64,000 nucleotides of DNA from Ignavibacteria bacterium UBA2360. GTDB taxonomy: Bacteria > Bacteroidota > Ignavibacteria > Tepidaquicellales > OLB5. The notes under the pieces were generated by a model. It was given only the letters and a program-made list of their open reading frames with translations, did no database searches and was not told the DNA's origin. Below, piece by piece: positions 8,668-16,419 of the stretch. Position 1 is the first letter of the stretch. The number at the start of each line of letters is the position of its first letter. A program made the position numbers and the translations under genes. The stretch spans positions 955,144-1,019,143 of the forward strand of contig DDTQ01000011.1 of assembly GCA_002344125.1 (NCBI GenBank). The letters are read 5' to 3'.

Positions 8668-9051
8668 ATGAAATCATTATTAAAAGATTTATTGGCTCAC
8701 AACAACTGTGACTATGAAAAATATATGTATAAGGTTGATTGTGTGAACACTATAACTGATGTAAAACACGAATGTTTTATAACAACCGCATCAACATGCA
8801 ATGGCAGCAAATTTCTCTTTATCACAAGAGAGATCAATCAGAATTGGTATGAATCAATTAAAGAGATTGAAATGATAGTTCAAGATCTGGTGAAAAATTT
8901 CAATTATACACCAAAAGAATACAAAATGATTTTGCATACATATTTCCGGTTTATTGAGCTTGAAAATTTTTACGAGATAACTTCCAAAAAGGAGGACATA
9001 TTAAGCAAAATAAGTATTATCCAGCTTGAGACAATGTTAAGTAAGAATTAA
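8668..9051 (+). CDS. Hypothetical cytoplasmic protein, 127 aa
   Basis: The start is supported by AGAGGT upstream. The protein has three cysteines in its first half (NNCDYEKY, KVDCVNT, HECFITT) and a helical second half. No signal peptide, no membrane segment and no motif I recognise. It begins 30 bp after the previous gene and lies 55 bp before the secreted protein at 9107, so a single operon is likely. Confidence 0.65.
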   Translation: MKSLLKDLLAHNNCDYEKYMYKVDCVNTITDVKHECFITTASTCNGSKFLFITREINQNWYESIKEIEMIVQDLVKNFNYTPKEYKMILHTYFRFIELENFYEITSKKEDILSKISIIQLETMLSKN

Positions 9052-9106
9052 AAGCTTTCGTGTTAAAAACAAATTGAGTAGAAGTTATTTCTAAAGGAGA
9101 AAAATA

Positions 9107-12100
9107 ATGAAAACACTGCAAAAACTAACCGCAATATTTATTTTACTTGCGGCAATAACAAGCTTGCATGCGGATGAAAAAATCAAAATAAAGCTTCATC
9201 AGCCGCCGCCAAATCAAATGGGCGTGGGTGATTTGTGGAATCTGGAACTGACCAATACCACAAATGCAGAAATGAAAATTTACCTTACCGGTACTGCCAC
9301 GGAAGAAAAAGACGGGCTGATTATTGAAAGTAAAACTAAAGTATTTACACTTAAGCCCGGAAGAAGCAATTATAAGTATAATGATTTTTCAGGCGCCGAA
9401 GTAAAGTACAATAACGGCAAGTACAAAGAAATAATTCTCCGTACCGGCAATGCCCCTGAAGGCAGCTACACAATTTGCGTAACTGCGTTTGATGATAGCG
9501 GCACTGAAGTTGGCAGGGAAAATTGCATAATGCAGAGTGTGCAGCAGTTGGGAGGTATAACATTGCTTACTCCTGGTGATGGTGAGGAATTGGATCCGGA
9601 TACCTTGCCGGGTTTAATGTTTACATGGACTCCGCTGCCGAAAGGTGGACCTTATTCACTAAGAATAGTGGAACTAAAGGGTTCCGAGTCAAAGGAAGAA
9701 GGGATTAGGGCAAACCGTCCGATAATAGAAAAAGAAAAAATTAGTATATCGAGTTACCAGTTAGGCTCAACAGACTCAAAGCTTGAAGCCGGTAAGAGAT
9801 ATGCATGGCAGGTAACTAGCGGGGATGTGGAGAGTGAGGTCGGTCGTTTTAGAATAGACAAAATCAGAAACGTTACAACTTTAGGCAAGGAAAAGTTTAC
9901 AATTGAGATTGTTTCTCCAACAACCGAAAAATTTATGCCAAATAGCAGGCCTGAACTCAAATGGAGAACAAAAAACGATAAAAATATAGATTCATATACC
10001 TTGCTTATCGCAAAGATAGATGACAAAGAAGATAAAATAAATTTCGATTCATTAAGCATTGTGGCTGAATTTTCGGGAATCAAAGAAAAGGAATTCAAAT
10101 ATCCTAAAGACCAAAAACTCTTAGATGAATATAGAAATTATGCCTGGATTGTCTTTGGAATAGATAATGAAAAGAAGTTAGCTGCATCCAGTTTACCGGG
10201 ATTATTGATGTTTGCCAGCGTTTGCAGTCGGTTTGATAATTTTTGCTTTACCTGGACACAATTTTCTAATTCTCTATTTTGCATACCGTTTTGCACCAAT
10301 TTTGAAATATGCCAGGGAGAGAACATGAATGACAATAATGAAAATATTATTAACTGGTGGATTCCAATTATTTCCTGCGGAACAGGCACTGTATATTCCT
10401 GGACAATTAATTCAACAGGACAAACGCAAAGCGGGCCGCCTGATACAGATATGCTACCTCCGGGAGTTCATTCATTTACATATAATGCATCAAGTCCTGG
10501 CGGAAGCATTTCAGTTCCAATAACAGTAACTATACCGCAGTCTCCGGTTCAAATCTGTTCACCTATTGGGAACATTACGGAATGCTGTGGCATAAAAACC
10601 TTTAGACTTAGGTCAGCGGCAAATTGCAATATTGATGCAACTTTCCCAAGTAATACCAAATACCATTGGTTCATAATGAAGTCAAATGCTGAACCGACGG
10701 GCAATCTACCGAATTTAAACTCGTATGAAACTAGTTATAATTTGCCGCTAGATCCCACTAAAGTTTATAGGTATCCGCTATCTGTTTACTCATGCAATAA
10801 TCAACCTGTGGTTCCTTTAGCATCGAATGTATGGTATAAATTCGGCGGACTTAACTCAAATGCATTTAATGCAGATCCAATGATTGGGGGATTAGTCAAT
10901 CAGATATTTCCACATCAGAATAGTTCAAATTCTGAACTACGGGCAAACGATCCGAACAATCTGAATGAGAAATACTATGTTACCTGCTTTGTTGAAACAC
11001 CTGAAACTGAGTACATTAAGGTACCACAGAGTTGTCTTGGAATAGATGAATATGATCTTTCTGTTTGTTCCGGAGGTTTTGCAAATGGTTTTTATTCATT
11101 TCGTGTAAATCAAGATCAATCGCCATTAGTCATTTCAAATGCAACATGGAGTACTACAAGTGCAACGTGCGTTAATACAACCGGTGGTAGCATAACGCTA
11201 AATGAATCGTCTATCTCAGGCGGAACTCCACCTTATTCGTATAGATTAGGAAACAGCGGAGAATTTCAACAAACTTCGACCTTTACTGATCTAGTTGGCC
11301 CTTATAATTACAGCATTCAAGTAAGGGATGCAAATGGCTGTACAAAAATCATCACACCCATTTCCGTCGGTTTTACCGGTTCCGGTAATGTTCCGGTTCC
11401 AACAATAACGCCAAATTCCGGAAATATTTGCATTGGTGGATTCATTACATTGACGGCTAATACAACGGGAGGCCCGTGGAGTTATGAATGGTTTAGTGGA
11501 AACACTCCTGTAAGTAACAGCAATTCTCAGATGTTTCAAGCCACAAGTGGTGGTAGTTACCAGGTTAGAATATTTAATAATACCGGCGATTGTAATATGT
11601 CTTTGCCTGTTAGTTTGGTTCAATCAGCGTGGGGTCTTACTCTAAATATTAATGGCAGCAATACTTATTGCAACGGTGGAAATACTACATTACAAGCTAT
11701 CCCGAGTTATATCCCTTCATCAGGTGTAACTACCTACAATTGGTTTAATTCAAGTAACACCCAGGTTGGCACCGGACAGTACTTTACCGTCTTTAATCCT
11801 GGAACTTATTTCGCAAGAATAGAAAATGTTGACGGGGAAGGTGTTTGCAGACAGACTTCTTCTAATTTCATGGTTGACCAAACGAATTGTCCATGTACTG
11901 GTTGTGATATCAGTATTGTAAACAATCCTCCTGCGATTGTTGCCATTGGTCAATATCAATATCAAGTAACTTTAGACATCAATAACAATTCCGGATGCGC
12001 AGGTGACTTTAACTTATCTTTTGCTATTCCAAGTCAAGGTACATTTGTTGATGTAACAAATTTACAAAACATAAATCCGGGCTCTAATTCACGCGTATTT

Positions 12101-12211
12101 ACATTTTTTACTCTTGCTGGTTCTGGCACGCAAATAGCATTTTTTGGTAATACGTTTACAAATGTTAGTGGAGTTAACTGCTCGGAAAATTTTAAAGTGC
12201 CGATCCCATAA
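9107..12211 (+). CDS. Large secreted protein with SprB-like and Ig-like repeats
   Basis: 1034 residues with a clear signal peptide (ends near SLHADEK) and AAAGGAG ribosome site. Residues about 24-150 (KLHQPPPNQMGVGDLWNLEL) form a domain also present at the start of the next gene. Further on come fibronectin/Ig-like segments (WTPLPKGGPYSLRI, YAWQVTSGD). A SprB-type repeat lies at about 680-745 (TGGSITLNESSISGGTPPYS, DANGCTK) and a cysteine-bearing Ig-like domain at about 765-835. SprB repeats are known from a Flavobacterium gliding adhesin. No T9SS sorting domain is present at the C-terminus (ends NFKVPIP), so the anchoring route is unclear. Likely a surface or periplasmic partner of the next protein. 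Confidence 0.75.
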   Translation: MKTLQKLTAIFILLAAITSLHADEKIKIKLHQPPPNQMGVGDLWNLELTNTTNAEMKIYLTGTATEEKDGLIIESKTKVFTLKPGRSNYKYNDFSGAEVKYNNGKYKEIILRTGNAPEGSYTICVTAFDDSGTEVGRENCIMQSVQQLGGITLLTPGDGEELDPDTLPGLMFTWTPLPKGGPYSLRIVELKGSESKEEGIRANRPIIEKEKISISSYQLGSTDSKLEAGKRYAWQVTSGDVESEVGRFRIDKIRNVTTLGKEKFTIEIVSPTTEKFMPNSRPELKWRTKNDKNIDSYTLLIAKIDDKEDKINFDSLSIVAEFSGIKEKEFKYPKDQKLLDEYRNYAWIVFGIDNEKKLAASSLPGLLMFASVCSRFDNFCFTWTQFSNSLFCIPFCTNFEICQGENMNDNNENIINWWIPIISCGTGTVYSWTINSTGQTQSGPPDTDMLPPGVHSFTYNASSPGGSISVPITVTIPQSPVQICSPIGNITECCGIKTFRLRSAANCNIDATFPSNTKYHWFIMKSNAEPTGNLPNLNSYETSYNLPLDPTKVYRYPLSVYSCNNQPVVPLASNVWYKFGGLNSNAFNADPMIGGLVNQIFPHQNSSNSELRANDPNNLNEKYYVTCFVETPETEYIKVPQSCLGIDEYDLSVCSGGFANGFYSFRVNQDQSPLVISNATWSTTSATCVNTTGGSITLNESSISGGTPPYSYRLGNSGEFQQTSTFTDLVGPYNYSIQVRDANGCTKIITPISVGFTGSGNVPVPTITPNSGNICIGGFITLTANTTGGPWSYEWFSGNTPVSNSNSQMFQATSGGSYQVRIFNNTGDCNMSLPVSLVQSAWGLTLNINGSNTYCNGGNTTLQAIPSYIPSSGVTTYNWFNSSNTQVGTGQYFTVFNPGTYFARIENVDGEGVCRQTSSNFMVDQTNCPCTGCDISIVNNPPAIVAIGQYQYQVTLDINNNSGCAGDFNLSFAIPSQGTFVDVTNLQNINPGSNSRVFTFFTLAGSGTQIAFFGNTFTNVSGVNCSENFKVPIP

Positions 12212-12353
12212 TTACATTACCGAAGAAGTTCATCGGTCTTCATCCCTATTTCATGTGTGAAGGCTTTGGTGGCATGTGAGAGTGGATAGTAAATAGCCCG
12301 AAGGCACAAATAATCAACTAAGCGATTAATATTTTTAAATTGAATAAGTAGAA

Positions 12354-15011
12354 ATGAAAACATTAAAAACACTAGCAATTATAATCGGATTATTGGGAAT
12401 AATGACAAACCTCTATTCACAATCCGGCAAAGTTGTAATAGTACTCAAACAGCCGCCGCCGCTTAGATTTAACATGGAAGATATGTGGAAGATCACACTG
12501 CATAACTCTTCGCAGCAGACATACCGCGTGCAATTGCGCGGCGTGGCTACAGAGCAGAAAGAAGGATTTATTGCTGATGCAGTTACGGGAACATTCACAT
12601 TACCTCCTGGTGTGAAGGTTGTTACTGCCGCGGATATCAAACCTATTAAAGTAAACCAAACAAATCCCAAATACGAAGATGTGGTAAAAAATGTGGGTAC
12701 AGTTCCAAGCGGCAGTTATGATATCTGTGTTTACGCAATCGATGCGGTAACAGGTATTGAGCTTGCAAGTGACTGCATCTTCACAGAAGTGCTCAACCTT
12801 TCACAGGTTGAACTGCTTTCCCCTGAAGACGGAATGAACTACGAAGATCCGGATGTCATTAAAACTACTGAAGGAGGAATGCCAAACCGAATATCAATGA
12901 ATGCAAAGCAAACTTCCGCAAATATTATTTTCTCATGGCTGCCGCCAACCCCGGTTGGCGCGGGTCAAAGGGTAACGTACAGATTGAAAATAGCGCAAAT
13001 GTACGGGATGCAGTCTTCTTATGATGCAATGCAATCAAATCCGCTATATTATAGTATTAGTAACCTAATGACTACAATTTACCAGTATCCAATAGCGGCA
13101 AGGCCGCTTTCAGGGGGCAGTTATGCGTGGCAGGTTGATGCTTTTGTGAACGGTGTGCTAATTTCATCAAGCGAGGTATGGCAGATAAACGCTGGAAAAG
13201 AAACATCACCTGTTACTAACCTCGAGAAGCTCAAATTCATGAAAAAATATTGGGCGCTAAGTGAGGGTACATACAATTCAACAGCATCTGAAAATCAGCA
13301 TAAGAAGAAGCCGCTAATGTTCGCATTCAACAGTAAGCTTTACGGTGAAACCGCCAATCGTTCCGGAACCGGCTCTGATAAAGAGCCGCAATATGGTTAT
13401 TGGGAAATTGATCCATCTATCTCTTTATATGGACTGCCATTTTCAGCTCCGCTGCTGTTTTCCTCTGAAAATTCCGGCTCACGACAAAACATAAACACGC
13501 TTAACTTAAGCCTTGATGCGCAGGTGATAAAGGATTTCATCATGGAAAAAGTCGAACGCGAAAAAGATAAACTGCTCGAAAAAGGCAACAAAGAGTTTTC
13601 TTCGCTTACCGATAAACAAAAAGATAAGCTTGAAGCGAATGCAAAAAGCAAAGTAACCTCAAAACTTCATCCAATGCTTAAGATAATGTCTTCGTTCCGT
13701 TCACTTGGCATCGGAACAAGTTACCCTGACTACACCCCCTTAACAGTACGCGGCGTTCCGCTGACAGGTGTAAATGTTGAGCTTAATCCCGGGCTGCTGT
13801 ATTTGGCTTTTGGAGGATTTAAGAATCAGAAACCAATTGAAAATACCACATACCGCCGCGATATTTATACCGGCAGGCTGGGTATTGGACAGAAAGACGG
13901 AAGCCATTTTTATTTTACGGGTATGTATGCCAAGGATGATGAAAATTCCATAACACTTGATGCTGCAAATCAATCATTAACTCCAAAGGCAAATTACCTG
14001 TTCGGAATGGAGGGGAGACTTGATCTTTTCAGGAAGAAGCTTTCGCTTGAAGGTGAGATCTCGGGGGCTATGTTAACCCGCGATACCAGGGATGCCGATC
14101 TGGAAAACGAGGCGATACCCACATGGGCAAAAAATATGGTGCACCCAAAAATTTCCAGTTCTGTTGATTATTCCTACACGCTTAAGGGCACGTTTACCAA
14201 TGAAAAATCCGCGACCAAAATAACTGCGGGAATGCGAATGCTCGGACCCGGCTATACCTCTCTTGGGATACCGAATCTTTCAACGGATAAACTTGAAATC
14301 AAATCCAAGGTTGAGCAAAAACTCTCCAATAGGCAGATAAGCTTAAGCGGAGAGTTTATGTGGTACCGTGATAATCTTATTGACTGGAAAAGAAATACAA
14401 CAAGCGTAGCTCGCTTCAGTTTAAACGCAGGTTTCAGGTTTAAGGGTCTGCCTGCAGTGAATATTTTATTTGCTCCTACGTTTATGACTAACGACGCATT
14501 AACAGGCAGCAGTGATAAACTGGATAACAAATTTTTTGTTACCAGCGTATTTACCGGTCATGCTTACAAGATTAAGAATATGAACATGTATTCATCTGTT
14601 GCGTATTTTATGAACTCATCAAGTAACCTTGATTCCATAATTACCGAAAACGTAAGTGTGCATAATTTGATGTTCAGTCAGAGTGTAGGTTTCACTTTTC
14701 CGCTTAACATATCCGGATCGTTTTCTATGAGCTTTGCCAAATATCCCGGTGAATATTCACGAATACTATCGGGTGATATCAGCGCTGATTATACGCTGTT
14801 TGAGCTGGTGAACAGTTTTATTGGATTTGGTACTGCATATGAAAAACAAAGCAATAAGAAAAACACATTTTACATGGGTGTAAGCCTTGGATATGAAAGG
14901 TACATAAATTTTGAGGTCCGTGCAGAAAAGAATTTATATCACAGCTGGAAAGATAACACAACTAACTATGATGAATTCCTTATAAAAGGGATAGTAACTA
15001 CCAGGTTCTAA
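12354..15011 (+). CDS. Outer-membrane beta-barrel protein sharing an N-terminal domain with its neighbour
   Basis: 885 residues with a signal peptide (ends near LYSQSGK). The first 150 residues repeat the organisation of the 9107 protein: QPPP motif, LRGVATEQKEGF versus LTGTATEEKDGL, and GSYDICVYAIDA versus GSYTICVTAFDD. A charged coiled-coil-like stretch (about 395-440, KDKLLEKGNKEFSSLTDKQK) divides it from a C-terminal half of alternating beta strands ending in TTRF, the terminal Phe typical of BAM-inserted barrels. I read it as an outer-membrane barrel whose periplasmic domain matches that of its partner; the pair may assemble together. A gap of 142 bp separates the genes and a terminator follows at 15059. 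Confidence 0.75.
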   Translation: MKTLKTLAIIIGLLGIMTNLYSQSGKVVIVLKQPPPLRFNMEDMWKITLHNSSQQTYRVQLRGVATEQKEGFIADAVTGTFTLPPGVKVVTAADIKPIKVNQTNPKYEDVVKNVGTVPSGSYDICVYAIDAVTGIELASDCIFTEVLNLSQVELLSPEDGMNYEDPDVIKTTEGGMPNRISMNAKQTSANIIFSWLPPTPVGAGQRVTYRLKIAQMYGMQSSYDAMQSNPLYYSISNLMTTIYQYPIAARPLSGGSYAWQVDAFVNGVLISSSEVWQINAGKETSPVTNLEKLKFMKKYWALSEGTYNSTASENQHKKKPLMFAFNSKLYGETANRSGTGSDKEPQYGYWEIDPSISLYGLPFSAPLLFSSENSGSRQNINTLNLSLDAQVIKDFIMEKVEREKDKLLEKGNKEFSSLTDKQKDKLEANAKSKVTSKLHPMLKIMSSFRSLGIGTSYPDYTPLTVRGVPLTGVNVELNPGLLYLAFGGFKNQKPIENTTYRRDIYTGRLGIGQKDGSHFYFTGMYAKDDENSITLDAANQSLTPKANYLFGMEGRLDLFRKKLSLEGEISGAMLTRDTRDADLENEAIPTWAKNMVHPKISSSVDYSYTLKGTFTNEKSATKITAGMRMLGPGYTSLGIPNLSTDKLEIKSKVEQKLSNRQISLSGEFMWYRDNLIDWKRNTTSVARFSLNAGFRFKGLPAVNILFAPTFMTNDALTGSSDKLDNKFFVTSVFTGHAYKIKNMNMYSSVAYFMNSSSNLDSIITENVSVHNLMFSQSVGFTFPLNISGSFSMSFAKYPGEYSRILSGDISADYTLFELVNSFIGFGTAYEKQSNKKNTFYMGVSLGYERYINFEVRAEKNLYHSWKDNTTNYDEFLIKGIVTTRF

Positions 15012-15058
15012 ATTGATTGAGTAATACCATCCTTACTATGAACCTTATTATTTAACAG

Positions 15059-15092
15059 AAAGCCGAAACTGCAAATGTAGTTTCGGCTTTTT
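15059..15092 (+). terminator. Rho-independent terminator
   Basis: AAAGCCGAAACT / AGTTTCGGCTTT, perfect 12-bp stem, 8-nt loop, then TT. It ends the 9107-15011 run. Confidence 0.85.
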
Positions 15093-15137
15093 GAGTTAAA
15101 AATGAGTTTCGCAGTGATCCAGCAGAACGGGGACGCT

Positions 15138-15392
15138 CTATGGGCTGTTTAGTTCTATCCAACGTAAAATTCTTTGTTTGTTCTTGAAAGCTTTCAGTTT
15201 CTTTTCCAGTAAAATAGCCTCTGTCCTTGATTCAAATCCTTTTACGAAGAGTATTTTCCAGGGACCTTTGTTCTTTGTGCTCAGAGATATATCTGAATTG
15301 TGCTGTAGTAAGCGGTTTTGGATGTTATTTGTCTGACCGATATAAAGTTTTTCGGTGGATTCCGACTGAATTATGTAGGTGAAATAATTCAT
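15138..15392 (-). CDS. GIY-YIG domain protein
   Basis: 84 residues, a stand-alone GIY-YIG nuclease domain of the YhbQ/UPF0213 size. Visible marks are YFTYIIQS, then LYIGQTNNIQNRLLQH with the catalytic Arg, and the Glu in FESRTEAILLEKKLK. Single-domain members are common; some act in DNA processing but the substrate is usually unknown. The start codon is only two bases beyond the 3' end of the tRNA-Pro gene and there is no ribosome site between them. Its message must therefore come from a tRNA-mRNA cotranscript, and tRNA 3' processing would leave it leaderless. Confidence 0.85.
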   Translation of the reverse strand: MNYFTYIIQSESTEKLYIGQTNNIQNRLLQHNSDISLSTKNKGPWKILFVKGFESRTEAILLEKKLKAFKNKQRILRWIELNSP

Positions 15393-15394
15393 TG

Positions 15395-15468
15395 TCGGGG
15401 TGAGAGGATTCGAACCTCCGGCCTCCTAGTCCCGAACCAGGCGCTCTACCGGGCTGAGCCACACCCCG
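15395..15468 (-). tRNA. tRNA-Pro (anticodon CGG)
   Basis: On the minus strand the acceptor strand CGGGGTG pairs with CACCCCG, discriminator A. The D arm is GCTCAGCCCGGTAGAGC and the T arm GGAGG-TTCGAAT-CCTCT. The anticodon loop TTCGGGA gives anticodon CGG (Pro). 74 nt; the CCA end is not encoded. Confidence 0.95.
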
Positions 15469-15485
15469 AAAAAATGAAAAAACAA

Positions 15486-15532
15486 TAGGTTATACACTCG
15501 AAATTGATCTTGTCGGAACTTGTTATAACCTA
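15486..15532. promoter_or_regulatory. Inverted repeat upstream of tRNA-Pro
   Basis: TAGGTTATA (15486-15494) and TATAACCTA (15524-15532) are a perfect 9-bp inverted repeat with a 29-nt spacer, 18-64 bp upstream of the tRNA 5' end. It could be an operator or simply promoter-region AT symmetry. Confidence 0.3.
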
Positions 15533-15632
15533 ATTATACAAGAATAGTAAAATTTTGTGTTAAATTAAATTCAGTAATTTATATGATTTTTCTTTTTATA
15601 ATTATACCATCATTATTCGGGATTGCATAAAA

Positions 15633-15660
15633 AAAGCCCTGTGTTTGCACACAGGGCTTT
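15633..15660 (-). terminator. Rho-independent terminator
   Basis: AAAGCCCTGTGT / ACACAGGGCTTT, perfect 12-bp stem with a 4-nt loop. Read on the minus strand it is followed by a T-run, so it ends the small membrane protein gene at 15688-15822. Confidence 0.85.
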
Positions 15661-15687
15661 ATGCTAAAAAATAATGTTAAAACACTT

Positions 15688-15822
15688 TTAACCGAATACA
15701 AATCCGATCACAATAATTACAAGCATGATCGCAATTGTCGTTCCGATGAACATATTGCTGCTCTTCTTTACCGCAGTCATCTGCTGGTTTGACTGTTGTT
15801 CGTTTATCTCGTTTGTTGTCAT
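15688..15822 (-). CDS. Tiny single-span membrane protein A (44 aa)
   Basis: ATG at 15822 with a strong AAGGAG about 11 nt upstream; 44 residues. A hydrophilic Gln/Asn-rich N-terminus (MTTNEINEQQSNQQMTAVKK) is followed by one membrane span (NMFIGTTIAIMLVIIVIGFV) ending in FG. The whole C-terminal half matches the 34-residue protein encoded at 16067-16171: SSNMFIGTTIAIMLVIIVIG versus RSNVFIAGTITIFLVIIIIG. The pair, the ribosome site and the terminator show that this is a real gene although very short. Topology is probably N-in/C-out; function unknown. Confidence 0.75.
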   Translation of the reverse strand: MTTNEINEQQSNQQMTAVKKSSNMFIGTTIAIMLVIIVIGFVFG

Positions 15823-16001
15823 CTGCTTTAAATCTCCTTAAATTATAAATAAAAGTTACTTCAATATTAGTTACTCATTCTTAACCAATTTAGCCTATTG
15901 GTGTTACAAGGACAATCACCCTAACCCGTTATATTAATATGCCCGAATTGTTAATTTAACTCTGTGCCAGGGAACTTTATGAAATGCTGTTGCTTGTTTA
16001 T

Positions 16002-16035
16002 GAATTCTGCTGCCCTGTTTCAGACAGCAGAATTC
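16002..16035 (+). terminator. Hairpin with plus-strand T-run
   Basis: GAATTCTGCTG / CAGCAGAATTC, perfect 11-bp stem, 12-nt loop, then TTTTTTG on the plus strand. No plus-strand gene precedes it. It lies just after the stop of the minus-strand gene at 16067 and may end that transcript without a U-tract, or stop an unseen plus-strand RNA. Confidence 0.5.
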
Positions 16036-16066
16036 TTTTTTGCCGGATACATGCGATCACAATTTA

Positions 16067-16171
16067 CTATCCGAATATAAAGCCAATAATTATGATCACA
16101 AGAAAAATGGTTATTGTTCCGGCAATAAACACATTACTTCTTTTTTTGAATTGTACTAAGTTTGTTTCCAT
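16067..16171 (-). CDS. Tiny single-span membrane protein B (34 aa)
   Basis: ATG at 16171 preceded by AGAGGT at a good distance; 34 residues ending in GFIFG. It is a paralogue of the 15688-15822 product: same Lys/Arg-Ser-Asn-[MV]-Phe-Ile entry, same Leu/Ile/Val span and same Gly-Phe-[VI]-Phe-Gly end. The two genes are in tandem, each with its own hairpin, 244 bp apart. Proteins of this size are often stress-linked or subunit-like membrane peptides, but there is no direct hint here. Confidence 0.7.
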   Translation of the reverse strand: METNLVQFKKRSNVFIAGTITIFLVIIIIGFIFG

Positions 16172-16361
16172 TATTGTTACCTCTATGGCTGTAAAGGTTG
16201 TAAACTTTAACTTCATTTGCAATACTAAAATAGTGCTTTAATTAACCCAAGTAAATAACGAAACAGGTTATGACAGTTTTTTACTTTCTAAACATATCCG
16301 CTAACTGTTTTGAACAGCTATGAACGACAAATATCAGCCTGTATCATGATGTATATAGAAA

Positions 16362-16387
16362 AAAGGAAAACCCGTGAGTTTTCCTTT
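16362..16387 (-). terminator. Rho-independent terminator of the kgd-type gene
   Basis: AAAGGAAAAC / GTTTTCCTTT, perfect 10-bp stem with a 6-nt loop; on the minus strand a TTTTTTC run follows. It lies 33 bp after the dehydrogenase stop codon. Confidence 0.8.
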
Positions 16388-16419
16388 CGTATAACTACGC
16401 CAAATAACAAAAAGCAGCG

